A stretch of DNA of 64,000 nt from Lysobacter capsici (GCF_014779555.2 NZ_CP094357.1:372001-436000); one strand, 5' to 3'; counted from the stretch's first letter, positions 1-10,019 are shown. Notes: generated by a model not told the origin, from the letters alone. A program made the numbers and translations.

Positions 1-336
1 GACCAGTCGCGCGCGCATGAAGAGTTCCGCATGCAGCTGGAGAAGAACTTCGAGCAGGCCATCGCCGGCATCGACGCCAACAAGGAAGTGGCGAAGGAAC
101 AGGCCGACGTGCTGGCCGCCGCGCTCAGCAAGGCCAACATCGACATCGTCGGCGGCGAAGGCGCGTTCTTCGATTCCTTCGCCAAGGCGCTGTCGGTCGG
201 CAAGGCGATCGAAGGCGTGGCCGGCAAGAGCCCGATCGTGCAGGACGTGCTGCAGCGTCTGCTCAGCAAGTCCGACGACAAGAGCGCGAGCAAGGGCGAC
301 GGCAAGCCCGCCGGCGAGACCGCGCTGGATTCCTGA
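1..336 (+). CDS. SPFH/flotillin-family protein, C-terminal fragment
   Basis: The reading frame is open from base 1 to the stop at 334-336, so only the last 111 residues are present. The fragment is rich in Ala, Glu, Lys and Asp and reads as the helical tail of a flotillin-like membrane scaffold (EEFRMQLEKNFEQ, then a Gly-rich turn IVGGEGAFFDSFAKAL, then a charged Lys/Asp/Ser tail). The family usually has an N-terminal membrane anchor and an SPFH domain, which would lie before the window. It is followed at 109 bases by the large ATPase on the same strand and probably shares its transcript. The family call leans on context (flotillin-like genes next to DUF3686 ATPases) as well as the tail; the SPFH domain itself cannot be seen. 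Confidence 0.6.
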   Translation, partial: DQSRAHEEFRMQLEKNFEQAIAGIDANKEVAKEQADVLAAALSKANIDIVGGEGAFFDSFAKALSVGKAIEGVAGKSPIVQDVLQRLLSKSDDKSASKGDGKPAGETALDS

Positions 337-357
337 GCGCGCGCCTGACCCAGGGAA

Positions 358-381
358 TGCGCCGCCGCTCGCGGCGGCGCA
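358..381 (+). other. Perfect 10-bp GC hairpin between the flotillin-like gene and the ATPase gene
   Basis: TGCGCCGCCG and CGGCGGCGCA face each other over a four-base loop (CTCG). No U-tract follows, so it is more likely a transcript-processing or attenuating hairpin than a full intrinsic terminator. Confidence 0.4.
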
Positions 382-445
382 TCGGATTGACGTCCGCGGC
401 GCAAGCGTTTCGCGCCGCGGGCAGGACCGGTAGGACGAACCACTG

Positions 446-3400
446 ATGGCCGACACCAAGCCGACCGCTTCCACGCCGAACACCGGCGCGGGCGACATTT
501 CCAACGACAGCGCGAAGGCGGCCGCTCACGCGGCGGTCGATCAGGCCGTCGCCCAGGGCGGCGCGTACGAGGTGCTGAGCAAGCGGCTGAGCGAACAGGG
601 CCTGCGCTTGCGCGGCATCGCGCAGGGGCTGAACCAGCAGCGCCTGAGCGAGTTCGGCAGCAGCCAGATGGAGGTGATCGGGCGGTTCCGCATCCGCACC
701 GAGAACAACTGCGTCGCCCGCGACATCGTGCAGGTCGGCGATCTGTTGCTGTTCGGCTACAACGTGTTCATGGGGTTGAAGAAAGAGACCGTCGTCGCCG
801 ACGTGTTCTCGCTGTACAAGCTGGTGCAGGGGCCGGAAGGCTACGACGTCACCCCGGTCGAGCTGAAGGGCAGTTTCCTGGGCATCGACAGCTTCGCTCA
901 GGACTTCCGCGAGCTGTACGCGTACTACAAGCACACCCGCCTGATCCAGCTGATCGTGCGCGACGGCAAGCTGCTGGCCGCGTTCCAGATCGGCGAGCGC
1001 ATCACCGACCTGCGCGTGTTCCGCTGGTCGGTCTCGCCCAGCGGCGAAGTGCGCTACATCGACAACCGCGGCGAGCGCGACATCGCGCTGCCTGCGCCGT
1101 TCGATTTCGAATGGACCCGCGCGACCCGCGAGATGGTGGTCAACGGCCGCCATCCGCATTTGAACATTCTCGACAGCGTGTTCGTCGAGACCGTCAACGG
1201 CGATCTCACCATCAAGGTCGAGAACAACACCGAGGACGGCAAGGGCATTTACCGCGAACCGGTCGAGGACAAGACCCAGTCGCTGGACGATGCGCAGGTC
1301 GATTTCGCCAAGGTCGGCAGCCTGATCCTGCTCAAGATCCTGCCGTATCGCGAGGAGCAGTGGCGCTACCTCGTGTTCAACACGCTGACCCGTAAGGTGC
1401 TGCGCCAGGATGCGATCGGCCTGGCTTGCATCCAGTTGCCCGAGGACCACGGCATCATCTTCCCGGGCGGGTACTACCTGCAAAACGGCGAGCACAAGAG
1501 CTTCGACCAGTCGATGGACGGCATGCGCTACAAGCGCAGCATCCGTTCGCCCAACGGCGAGGACGTGCTGTACCTGTTCTACGAGCCCGAACAGGGCCGC
1601 ACCGCGATGTTCACCTACAACATGATCGAGCGGCGCCTGCAGACGCCGATCTTCGGTCACGGCTATGCGCGCCTGGACGACGGGCGCATGGTGATCTTCG
1701 CCACCGAAAGCGACGAGCCGACCCGCGTGCATCCCATGCAGGTCTGGCAGACGCCGTACTACAGCGACGAATACGCGGCCAAGCAGCCGGCCGGCAACAG
1801 CTTCATGGGCAAGATCGGCAACGCCGAGCTGGTCCGCGGCGTGTCCGAGCTGATGAGCCTGTCGCGCGAGATCGAGGCCACCGAGGTCTCGGCCAAGCGT
1901 TACGGCCTGCTCGCGCAGAACACCCGGCGCCTGTTCGACGCGCATCACTGGCTGTCGGATCCGAACTGCGGCGAGACCGCGCCGCTGTTGCGCGAGATCG
2001 CCGCGACCGCCGAGTCGGTGCTGGACGAATACGAGAAAGTCGAAGGCATCCGCAATCAGTCCGACCGGGCGATGCGCGAGGCGCAGAGCAAACAGAAAGG
2101 CTTGCTCGACAGCCTGCAGCCGGAGAACTGGGAGAAGGTACAGGAGTTCGTCGACGCGCTCAACGGCCTGACCGCGCAGCGCGGGCATCTGCTGACGATC
2201 CGCGAATACCGCTATATCGATGTGGCCGCGATCGATGCGATGGAGCAGACGCTGGTCGCCGAGCATGAGCGCATCGGTACCGCGACCGGCGAGTTCCTGG
2301 CCGGCGACAAGGCGCTGGCGCCGCTGGCCGACCGCCTGGCCGCGCTCGACGCGCAGGCGCAGCAGGCAACCACGGTCGCGCAACTGGTCGAGCCCCTGGA
2401 GCAGATGCGCGCGATGTCCGGCGACCTGGACATGCTGTCGGCGCTGATGGCCACGCTCAAGGTCGACGACGCGACCCAGCGCACCCGCATCGTCGAAGCG
2501 ATCTCGGAAATCTATTCCAGGCTCAACCAGGCCAAGGCGCGCGCCGATCAGCGCCGCAAGGGGCTGGGTTCGGCCGAATCGGTGGCGCAGTTCGGCGCCC
2601 AGTTCAGCCTGTTCGGCCAGAGCATCGCCAGCGCGCTGTCGCTGGCGCAGGACCCGGAAAAAGCCGACGAACAGCTGTCGCGGCTGATGGTGCAGCTGGA
2701 GGAACTGGAAAGCCAGTTCGGCGAACACGAGGCCTTTCTCGGCGACATCCTGAGCAAGCGCGAGGAGTTGCTGGAAACCTTCGAGGCGCACAAGCAGACC
2801 TTGATGGACGACCGCCAGCGCAAGGCGCAAGCGGTGATGGACGCGGCCACGCGCATCCTCGACGGCCTGGGCCGGCGCACCGCGCGTTTCGCCAGTGCCG
2901 ACGAGCTCAATGCCTTCTTTGCCGGCGATGCGCTGATCCTCAAGCTGCGCGAGCTGGCCGAGCGCCTGCGCGCGCTCAAGGACAGCGTCAAGGCCGACGA
3001 CGTCGAGGCGCGCATGAAGGGCGCGCGCGATCAGGCGGTGCGCGCGCTGCGCGATCGCAGCGAACTGTTCGAGGAAGGCGGCAACGTCATCAAGCTCGGC
3101 CCGCGTCACCGTTTCAGCGTCAACACTCAGGAACTCGACCTGACCCTGCTGCCGCGCGGCGACGTGTTGAACCTGCATCTGACCGGCACCGATTTCTTCG
3201 AGCCCTTGAACAACCCCGATCTGGATGCGGCGCGCGCCTACTGGGGCGTGTCGATGGATTCCGAATCGCCGCAGTTGTACCGCGGCGAGTACCTGGCCGG
3301 ATTGGTGATCGAAGCCGCGGCCGGCAATCGCGAAGGCTTGAGCCTGGACCTGCTGCATCAGCAGCTCGCCCAACCCGAGGTGCTGGGCCGCACGGTCCGC

Positions 3401-5821
3401 GACTTCGCCGCGCCGCGTTATCGCGAGGGCTACGAGAAGGGCATCCACGACCACGACGCGACCTTGATCCTGCAGGCGCTGCTGCCGCTGCGCGCGAGCG
3501 CGGGCCGGCTGGCGTTCGAACCGGCGGCGCGCGCCTGGGCCGCGCTGTACTGGTCGCAGGTCGCCCAGCACGAGCCGCAGAAGCAGTGGCCCGAACGCGC
3601 GCGCACGTCCGCCGATATCCAGCGTCTGTTCGGCAGCGCCTCGGGCCTGGATGCGCTGCGCGGCGAGATCGCCGAGGCGATGAGCGCCTACGCGCAGCAG
3701 CACACGCTGGCGATCGATCCGGCCCTGACCCCGCGCGCCGCCGAGTATCTGGTGCAGGAGCTGTCCGACGAGCGCCCGCAATTCGTGTTCAGCAAGTACG
3801 CGCAGCAACTGCTGCAGGCGCTGCGCGAGAAATTGACGGCGGCGCGGATGTGGGACGGTTTCGCCGCGGCGCTGGACGGGCTCGGCGATCGCGTCGCCGC
3901 GCGCTGGGCGCTGGCGATGAACTGGATCGAAGCGCTGGCGCGCGCGCCGGAACTGGCGCCGCTGGCCGGTTACGCCGCCGAGGCGGCGACCCTGCTGCTG
4001 CTCGATCAGCGTTTCCCGAAGAAGATCACCGAGACCGACCTGAGCGCCTCGGTGCAAGGCTTGCTCGGCGAGCATCCGCGGGTGAAGGACGGCCGCATGA
4101 CCCTGGCGATCGACGACTGGTCGGCGCGCCTGCGCCATCATCGCGAGAGTTTCGTGCCGGGCTTTCAGCGTTATCAGGCGCTGCGTCAGGAGATCGTCGG
4201 GCGCGAACGCCATGCGCTGCGGCTGGACGAATTCAAACCGCGCCCGCTGAGTTCGTTCGTGCGCAACAAGCTCATCAACGACGTGTACCTGTCAGTGATC
4301 GGCGACAATCTGGCCAAGCAGATGGGCACGGTCGGCGAGAGCAAGCGCAGCGACCTGATGGGCCTGCTGATGATGATCTCGCCACCGGGTTACGGCAAAA
4401 CCACGTTGATGGAATACGTGGCGCACCGGCTGGGCCTGATCTTCATGAAGATCAACGGCCCCGCGCTGGGGCACGAAGTGCGTTCGCTCGATCCGGCGCA
4501 GGCGCCCGACGCGACCTCGCGCCAGGAGCTGGAAAAACTCAATCTCGCGTTGGAGATGGGCAACAACGTCATGCTGTACGTCGACGACATCCAGCACACC
4601 CATCCCGAGTTTTTGCAGAAATTCATCTCGCTGTGCGACGGCACCCGCCGCATCGAAGGCGTATGGAAGGGCCGCACCCGCACCTACGACATGCGCGGCA
4701 AGAAGTTCTGCGTGGTGATGGCCGGCAACCCGTACACCGAGTCCGGCGAGGTGTTCAAGATTCCGGACATGCTCGCCAACCGCGCCGACATCTACAACCT
4801 CGGCGACGTGCTCGGCGGCATGGAGGCCTCGTTCGTGCTGAGCTACATCGAAAACAGCCTGACCTCGAACCCGGTGCTGGCGCCGCTGGCCACGCGCGAG
4901 ATGGCCGACCTGTACCGCTTCGTCGCCAAGGCCGAGGGCAAGCCGTTCTCGGCCAACGAACTCAGTCACGCTTACAGCGGCGCGGAGATCAACGAGATCG
5001 TCGCTACCCTGGAGCGCCTGATCCAGGTGCGCGAGGTGGTCTACAAGGTCAACCAGCAGTACATCGCCAGCGCCGCGCAGGCCGAGACCTATCGCACCGA
5101 GCCGCCGTTCAAGCTGCAAGGCAGCTATCGCAACATGAACAAGCTGGCCGAGAAGATTTCGCCGGTGATGAACCAGGCCGAGCTGCAGCAGTTGATCGGC
5201 GATCACTACCAGGGCGAGGCGCAGCTGTTGACGTCGGGGGCCGAGGAGAATCTGCTCAAGCTCGCCGAGCTGCGCGGTGTGCTGACCCCGGAGCAAGCCG
5301 CGCGCTGGACTCAGATCAAGCGCGATTTCCAGCGCAACAAGGCCATGGGTGCGGGCGAAGCCGATGTCGGCGGCCGGGTGGTGGCGCAGCTCAACGATCT
5401 GGTCGAAAGCGTGCGCTCACTGGATTCGTCGGCGAGCAAGGCGGCCGCGGCACCGGTGCCAGTGGCGCCGGAAAATCCCGCGCCATGGGTCGAAATTCTC
5501 GATCTGCTCGAACGCGTCGCCGCCGCGCAGTCCGCGCCGCCGCCGCTCGCGCCGACCGCGCCGGCGCCCGATTACGACGCGTTGCTCGGGCAATTGGGCC
5601 CGTCCTTGCAGCACGCACTCGACCCGCTGGTCGGTCGTCTGCACGACAGCGCCGAGCGTCAGACCCGGATCAACGAGGCGCTGGTGGAGATCTTCAAGCA
5701 CCTGGGCGAACGCGAATTGCAGGACGCGCCGACCCGGGCGGCGATGACCGAGCAACAGCGCGAACTGCAGCGCGCGCTCAACGATTTCGCCGACCGGCTC
5801 AACGGTCGCGTGCAACGCTAA
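446..5821 (+). CDS. DUF3686-type 'DNA repair' AAA ATPase, 1791 residues
   Basis: A very large cytoplasmic protein. The N-terminal third (about residues 60-480) is a beta-rich region typical of the family annotated as DNA repair ATPase (DUF3686). The middle (about 480-850) is highly charged and helical, probably coiled coil. An AAA ATPase module follows, with Walker A PPGYGKTT near residue 1313 and Walker B VMLYVDDIQ near 1375. The C-terminus has a Pro/Ala-rich linker and a helical tail. Start: ATG 13 bases after GGTAGGACG. The long antisense reading frame beneath it is a high-GC shadow. It sits between the flotillin-like gene and a phospholipase D-like gene 13 bases downstream, a trio that suggests a membrane-linked nucleic-acid or stress machine. 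The repair role is a family label and has not, to my knowledge, been shown for this protein. Confidence 0.85.
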   Translation: MADTKPTASTPNTGAGDISNDSAKAAAHAAVDQAVAQGGAYEVLSKRLSEQGLRLRGIAQGLNQQRLSEFGSSQMEVIGRFRIRTENNCVARDIVQVGDLLLFGYNVFMGLKKETVVADVFSLYKLVQGPEGYDVTPVELKGSFLGIDSFAQDFRELYAYYKHTRLIQLIVRDGKLLAAFQIGERITDLRVFRWSVSPSGEVRYIDNRGERDIALPAPFDFEWTRATREMVVNGRHPHLNILDSVFVETVNGDLTIKVENNTEDGKGIYREPVEDKTQSLDDAQVDFAKVGSLILLKILPYREEQWRYLVFNTLTRKVLRQDAIGLACIQLPEDHGIIFPGGYYLQNGEHKSFDQSMDGMRYKRSIRSPNGEDVLYLFYEPEQGRTAMFTYNMIERRLQTPIFGHGYARLDDGRMVIFATESDEPTRVHPMQVWQTPYYSDEYAAKQPAGNSFMGKIGNAELVRGVSELMSLSREIEATEVSAKRYGLLAQNTRRLFDAHHWLSDPNCGETAPLLREIAATAESVLDEYEKVEGIRNQSDRAMREAQSKQKGLLDSLQPENWEKVQEFVDALNGLTAQRGHLLTIREYRYIDVAAIDAMEQTLVAEHERIGTATGEFLAGDKALAPLADRLAALDAQAQQATTVAQLVEPLEQMRAMSGDLDMLSALMATLKVDDATQRTRIVEAISEIYSRLNQAKARADQRRKGLGSAESVAQFGAQFSLFGQSIASALSLAQDPEKADEQLSRLMVQLEELESQFGEHEAFLGDILSKREELLETFEAHKQTLMDDRQRKAQAVMDAATRILDGLGRRTARFASADELNAFFAGDALILKLRELAERLRALKDSVKADDVEARMKGARDQAVRALRDRSELFEEGGNVIKLGPRHRFSVNTQELDLTLLPRGDVLNLHLTGTDFFEPLNNPDLDAARAYWGVSMDSESPQLYRGEYLAGLVIEAAAGNREGLSLDLLHQQLAQPEVLGRTVRDFAAPRYREGYEKGIHDHDATLILQALLPLRASAGRLAFEPAARAWAALYWSQVAQHEPQKQWPERARTSADIQRLFGSASGLDALRGEIAEAMSAYAQQHTLAIDPALTPRAAEYLVQELSDERPQFVFSKYAQQLLQALREKLTAARMWDGFAAALDGLGDRVAARWALAMNWIEALARAPELAPLAGYAAEAATLLLLDQRFPKKITETDLSASVQGLLGEHPRVKDGRMTLAIDDWSARLRHHRESFVPGFQRYQALRQEIVGRERHALRLDEFKPRPLSSFVRNKLINDVYLSVIGDNLAKQMGTVGESKRSDLMGLLMMISPPGYGKTTLMEYVAHRLGLIFMKINGPALGHEVRSLDPAQAPDATSRQELEKLNLALEMGNNVMLYVDDIQHTHPEFLQKFISLCDGTRRIEGVWKGRTRTYDMRGKKFCVVMAGNPYTESGEVFKIPDMLANRADIYNLGDVLGGMEASFVLSYIENSLTSNPVLAPLATREMADLYRFVAKAEGKPFSANELSHAYSGAEINEIVATLERLIQVREVVYKVNQQYIASAAQAETYRTEPPFKLQGSYRNMNKLAEKISPVMNQAELQQLIGDHYQGEAQLLTSGAEENLLKLAELRGVLTPEQAARWTQIKRDFQRNKAMGAGEADVGGRVVAQLNDLVESVRSLDSSASKAAAAPVPVAPENPAPWVEILDLLERVAAAQSAPPPLAPTAPAPDYDALLGQLGPSLQHALDPLVGRLHDSAERQTRINEALVEIFKHLGERELQDAPTRAAMTEQQRELQRALNDFADRLNGRVQR

Positions 5822-5834
5822 GGAAGGCAAGACC

Positions 5835-6542
5835 ATGGATTTCGCACGACTCGACCAGACCCTGCGCGAGAGCATCGCCGACTACACCCTCGACAACGAG
5901 GAGAAGTTCGAACTGCGCGAGCTCGGCGGCAGCGTCGGCGCCGACCGCGTGCGCTACCTGCGCAACCGCGCCTTCGACATGACCCGCGAGTTGATGCTCG
6001 CCGAGCCGCCGCGCACGCTCGATGCCTTGCGTTGGCTGGAGCAGGTGGTCAAGACCCTGGACGTCGTCGCCGCCGCGCCGGCGGTGGTGTCGAGCGCTTA
6101 TTTCGCTCCCGGCGATGCGTGTCTGCGCAAATTGCGCGAGCTGTGCCGCGGCGCCAAGCGCAGCGTCGATATCTGCGTGTACACGATTTCCGACGATCGC
6201 CTGACCGAGGAGATCCTGGCCTGCCACAAGCGCGGCATCGCGGTGCGGCTGATCAGCGACAACGACAAGAAATTCGACGAAGGCAGCGACGTGCTGCGGA
6301 TGCGCGAACTCGGCGTGCCGGTGCGGATCGACGACAGTCCATTCCACATGCACCACAAGTTCTCGTTGTTCGACGGCCGGGTGCTGGCCAACGGCAGCTT
6401 CAACTGGACCCGCAGCGCGACCACCAGCAACGAAGAGAACCTGGTGGTGACCGACGATGCGAATCTGGTGCGGTGCTTCGCGGGGCAGTTCGAGGAGTTG
6501 TGGGAGAAGTTTTTGCCTGGGGCGGATGCGGCGCGCTACTGA
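5835..6542 (+). CDS. Phospholipase D-like (HKD) domain protein
   Basis: 235 residues with one HKD motif: H173, K175 and D180 in HHKFSLFD, followed by the usual small/Asn stretch NGSFNW. An N-terminal helical segment of about 90 residues precedes the PLD core (SAYFAPGD, VDICVYTISDDRLTEEI). Single-HKD proteins of this size normally dimerise to make one active site and include nucleases such as Nuc/BfiI types as well as lipid-acting enzymes. No signal peptide is visible, so it should act in the cytoplasm. It starts 13 bases after the ATPase stop behind GGAAGG, so the two are almost certainly co-transcribed and may act together; a nuclease working with the ATPase is the simplest reading. Confidence 0.85.
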   Translation: MDFARLDQTLRESIADYTLDNEEKFELRELGGSVGADRVRYLRNRAFDMTRELMLAEPPRTLDALRWLEQVVKTLDVVAAAPAVVSSAYFAPGDACLRKLRELCRGAKRSVDICVYTISDDRLTEEILACHKRGIAVRLISDNDKKFDEGSDVLRMRELGVPVRIDDSPFHMHHKFSLFDGRVLANGSFNWTRSATTSNEENLVVTDDANLVRCFAGQFEELWEKFLPGADAARY

Positions 6543-6624
6543 GGTTGCGCCGCGATCGGATCGGATTGCGTCAGGGTTGAACGCACATCGACGCTCCAAC
6601 GGATTCCTTGCCACTCTCATCGCC

Positions 6625-6706
6625 GTCATTTCCGCGAACGCGGGAATCCAGTGTCTTTGGCGAGTTCGTACGAAAGTCGCTGGATTCCCGCGTTCGCGGG
6701 AATGAC
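6625..6706. repeat. Inverted repeat of the ATTCCC-N8-GGGAAT type
   Basis: Two copies of an imperfect 20-bp palindrome (ATTCCCGCGTTCGCGGGAAT and a one-base variant) stand in opposite orientation about 30 bases apart, flanked by GTCAT and ATGAC. The core has the same form as the dRS3 element of Neisseria. The same element occurs at 13571-13652 inside a gene. The rest of 6543-6784 shows no gene. Confidence 0.8.
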
Positions 6707-6784
6707 GTTCTTGAGAGGGCGCCGAGATCCTCGGCGAAGTGAGCCAAACGTATCCAAAGTCAGTGCGAGCAAGCACCGAAACCC

Positions 6785-7984
6785 TCACCCCCGCCGCTTG
6801 CGCCCCACCGCCCCCGTCTCCCCCAACTCCGCCTTCACCGCCTGCGTATCCTGACCCAGCATCGGCGCGGCGAATGCGGCCGGACCGGGGGTGCGGCCGA
6901 ACTTGATCGACTGGGCGACGCCGCGGTAGCGGCCGACCTGCGGGTGGTCGATCGCATCGACGATGCCTTCGGCCAGCACCTGCGGATGATCGAACATGTC
7001 CTCGATCCGGCGCGCGGCCGCGCACGGCACCTCGTCGCCGAAGATCGCTTCCCACTCCATCGCGCTGCGCGCGGCGAGCGCCTGCTGCAGGCGCGGCACG
7101 ATCTCGGCCACCGCCTGCGCGCGCTTGCGCACGCTGTCGTAGCGCGGGTCGTCGGCCAGTTCCTGCAGATCGGTCTTCTCGCACAGCGCTTTCCAGAAAC
7201 GCGCGGTATTCGCCGAGATATAGATATGCCCATCGCGGGTCGGATGGATGCCGGTGACGCCGCCCGAGCGCATGTCGCGGCCGATGTCCAGGCCTTCGCC
7301 GTCGGCCCAGATCATCCGAGCCGACTGCATGGTCAGCGCGCTGCGCAGCAGCGACACGCCGACGAACTGGCCCAGGCCGCTGCGTTCGCGTTCGAACAAC
7401 GCCGAGGACACGCCGGCCGCGAGCAAGGCGGCGGCGTAGTAATCGACCACCGAGCCGTAGATGATTTCCGGCGGTCCGCCGCGGCGGCCCTGCAGGTTGC
7501 ACATGCCGGTCATGGTCTGCAGCACCTGGTCGTAACCGGCCTTGTCCTTCATCGGCCCGGTCTCGCCGTAACCGGTGACCGCGCAATAGATCAGCCGCGG
7601 GTTGATCAGCTGCAATTGTTCGAAATCGATGCCCAGGCGCTTGGGCACGCTGGGACGGAAGTTGTGTACCAGCACATCGGCCTCGCGCACCAGACGCAGC
7701 AGCACCGCGTGGTCGTCGGCGCGCTTGAGGTCGAGCACGATGCCGCGCTTGCTGCGATTGACACCGAGAAAGGCGCGGCTTTCGCTGGCGAGGGTCGAGG
7801 GATATTGACGCAGATTGTCGCCGTCGGGCGGCTCGATCTTGATCACGTCCGCGCCCTGATCGGCGAGCAGGCTGCAACCGTAAGGCCCGGCGATGTAAGC
7901 GCTCAGATCGAGGACCCGCACGCCGGCCAGAGGGCCGGACGCCGCGACGGGTTCCGCGAACGGATCGGAGGAAGTGGGGGTCAT
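6785..7984 (-). CDS. CaiB/BaiF (family III) CoA-transferase
   Basis: 399 residues from ATG at 7984; the frame stays open further upstream, but the family core (GPLAGVRVLDLSAYIAGPYG) begins near residue 17 of this start. Family III enzymes move CoA between acyl-CoA and a free acid through an aspartyl-CoA intermediate; the likely catalytic Asp is D152 in KAGYDQ. The N-terminal glycine-rich core, the KIEPPDGDNLR loop and the C-terminal HPQVGRY region are all present. It is 133 bases downstream of the GH127 gene on the same strand, so it may be the last gene of that operon or have its own promoter. The substrate cannot be told; carnitine, formate/oxalate and dicarboxylate members look alike. A CitE-like lyase at the other end of this minus-strand run would fit a dicarboxyl-CoA pathway, but that is a guess. 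Confidence 0.85.
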   Translation of the reverse strand: MTPTSSDPFAEPVAASGPLAGVRVLDLSAYIAGPYGCSLLADQGADVIKIEPPDGDNLRQYPSTLASESRAFLGVNRSKRGIVLDLKRADDHAVLLRLVREADVLVHNFRPSVPKRLGIDFEQLQLINPRLIYCAVTGYGETGPMKDKAGYDQVLQTMTGMCNLQGRRGGPPEIIYGSVVDYYAAALLAAGVSSALFERERSGLGQFVGVSLLRSALTMQSARMIWADGEGLDIGRDMRSGGVTGIHPTRDGHIYISANTARFWKALCEKTDLQELADDPRYDSVRKRAQAVAEIVPRLQQALAARSAMEWEAIFGDEVPCAAARRIEDMFDHPQVLAEGIVDAIDHPQVGRYRGVAQSIKFGRTPGPAAFAAPMLGQDTQAVKAELGETGAVGRKRRG

Positions 7985-8117
7985 GCCGTGCTGTCCGGAC
8001 GATGCGTGAGGCTCGACCCACTCTGCGCCGGGGGCGGGCCGATAAAAAGGCGAGTTAGGTATGTTCTGCGAGCACAAATTATTACTTGGGCGTTCCCGCA
8101 CGCCGTGCACGCATCGT

Positions 8118-10019
8118 TCACCGCGGCGATACCGGCGGCAACGACAGCCAGGTCAGCCGCCATGCGCCGTCGACGCGGCCGCCGGCGCAGTAATAGGGCT
8201 CAAATACCAGCGGCGCGCGATAGCCCGGGTCCAGTTCGATCCGCGGCGTCGGGTGCCGCGCATCGGCCGCATGCCAGTGCAGCCAGTCCGACGCGGGCGC
8301 GGCCGGCGGCTTGAGCGTTTCCTCGGTCTTGAAGCCGTCGATCAGGCCGGTCGCATACACCAGCGGGCCGCAGGTCACCGCCAGATACTCGTTGTGCAGC
8401 ACTTCCTGCGCGACCGGACTGCCGTCGGGCGCGCGCGATTCCTGCACGTTGCGATTGACCGTGGTGTGGAGGTGCGGGGCCATCGGAAAGTCGATGGCGA
8501 TGCGGTCGCTGTCGTTCCACTCGCGATCGAGCACGAGGTAGTCGCCAAGTGCGATCGCGGTCGACACGGATTCGCCATTGATCGACACCGATGCGTCGTT
8601 CGCCCACGAAGGAATTCGCAACTTCAGCGCGAATCGCGCCGAGCGTTCCGGATTCACGCGCAGACCGATGCGGCCATCGAACGGATACGCCGTGTCCTGC
8701 TCGATCCGCACCGTGCCCGCCCGCGCCAGTTCGACCCGCGCCGCGCCCGGTCCGTACAGATTGACCGCCAACGCATCGTCGCCGCCGCGCGTGTAGGCGA
8801 TGGCCGGCAATTCCTCGATCGCCATCGCGCCGCTGGATTTGCAGCAGCGCCAGTACGTCGTATGCACGCGCCGCCCGTTGGGAAACACGTAGTAGCACCA
8901 GTCCTCGCCGTTGGGCGCCTGCGCGCCGAGCAGATCGTTGTAGGCCGAGCGTTCGATCTCCTCGGCGTAACACGCCTGGCCGGTGATGCGCAGCAGTTCG
9001 CGATTGAGCTGGATCCAGGCCAGGGTCGAACAGGTTTCGACATAGCCCTGCGGACTGAACACGCCGGCCGGATTAAACACTTCGCGCGAACGATGAGCGA
9101 CGCCGCCCCAGGGGCCGCCGCCGAGGCTGAGGTGATGATCGCGGATGCTGCGCCACAGCGATTCGACCGCGCTCAGATACTCGGCGCGGCCGGTGGCGCG
9201 ATGCAGCTTGGCCAGGCCGACCAGATTCCACGCGAGTTGATAGGCCTTGCCGGTGGCGATCTGCGCCGCATCCACGCCGGCCAGCGCGCGGGTGAGCAGG
9301 GCGAGATCGGGATGGGCGTCGGCCTGGCTGATCACGGTCAGGGCCAGATCGAGAAACCCGCGCTCGCCGGTGGCGAAATACAACTCGACCGCCGGGTCCA
9401 GCAACACCGTGGCCGACATGCCGTGGTGATTGCCCAGTTCGGTGATGTCGATACCGCCGCGGGTCAGCGTGTCGAGGCACAGCGCGCCGATCCTGCGCGC
9501 CGCGTCGAGATAGCGCGGTTCGGGAAAGTGCTTGTGGATTTCCAGCAGGCCCAGGATCAGATAGGCGTGGGTCCAGATGTCCCAGGTGCGCACGCTCGGC
9601 GCGCCGTCCCAGGTACCGGGCTTGGGCGCCTGTTTGCGCATGAAGCGATGCTCGGGCGCATAGGTGCCCATGTAGCCGTCGGCCTCCTGATGCGCGACCA
9701 GAAAATCGGCGACCCGCCGCACCCGCGCCAGCAGGTCCTCATCGCCGCTGCGCGCGGCCGCCTTGGCCGCGGCGACCAGCCACTTGCCGGCATGTTCGCC
9801 GTACCAGTCGCCCTCGATGTTCTGCTGGCGATGGGCCGGGGTGAAGATCGCGATCGCCGGGCTGGTTTCGTCGACGATGAAATGCGCCAGACGGCCGCGG
9901 CGATTGGCCTCGAGCGCGTCGCCGAGCAGGCCGTCGAGACGGACCTCGACGCGCGCGGTCTTGGCGGTGTAGTCGCTGTGAGTCATGGCGTCGGATGAAG
10001 GCTCAGGGTCGCTGCTCAT
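8118..10019 (-). CDS. GH127-type beta-L-arabinofuranosidase (DUF1680)
   Basis: 633 residues. GH127 enzymes release beta-L-arabinofuranose with a zinc-bound cysteine nucleophile. The metal and nucleophile signature is visible: E328 and C330 in YVETCS, and the Cys pair C392-C393 in YWRCCKSSG, matching Glu338/Cys340/Cys417/Cys418 of the Bifidobacterium HypBA1 enzyme. The all-helical barrel (WTHAYLILGLLEIHK, AYQLAWNL) is followed by a beta domain. No signal peptide is seen, so it may act in the cytoplasm on imported oligosaccharides. Start chosen at 10019 because it forms an ATGA overlap with the upstream gene's stop, implying translational coupling; an alternative ATG lies at 9986. Related families (GH142, GH146) share the fold. 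Confidence 0.88.
   Translation of the reverse strand: MSSDPEPSSDAMTHSDYTAKTARVEVRLDGLLGDALEANRRGRLAHFIVDETSPAIAIFTPAHRQQNIEGDWYGEHAGKWLVAAAKAAARSGDEDLLARVRRVADFLVAHQEADGYMGTYAPEHRFMRKQAPKPGTWDGAPSVRTWDIWTHAYLILGLLEIHKHFPEPRYLDAARRIGALCLDTLTRGGIDITELGNHHGMSATVLLDPAVELYFATGERGFLDLALTVISQADAHPDLALLTRALAGVDAAQIATGKAYQLAWNLVGLAKLHRATGRAEYLSAVESLWRSIRDHHLSLGGGPWGGVAHRSREVFNPAGVFSPQGYVETCSTLAWIQLNRELLRITGQACYAEEIERSAYNDLLGAQAPNGEDWCYYVFPNGRRVHTTYWRCCKSSGAMAIEELPAIAYTRGGDDALAVNLYGPGAARVELARAGTVRIEQDTAYPFDGRIGLRVNPERSARFALKLRIPSWANDASVSINGESVSTAIALGDYLVLDREWNDSDRIAIDFPMAPHLHTTVNRNVQESRAPDGSPVAQEVLHNEYLAVTCGPLVYATGLIDGFKTEETLKPPAAPASDWLHWHAADARHPTPRIELDPGYRAPLVFEPYYCAGGRVDGAWRLTWLSLPPVSPR

Noticed and set aside
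263-4213. 1316-codon open frame on the minus strand opposite the large ATPase
   Set aside because: Its translation is rich in Arg, Gln, Ala and His without domains, a common antisense artefact of GC-rich codons; the plus-strand gene has clear Walker motifs.
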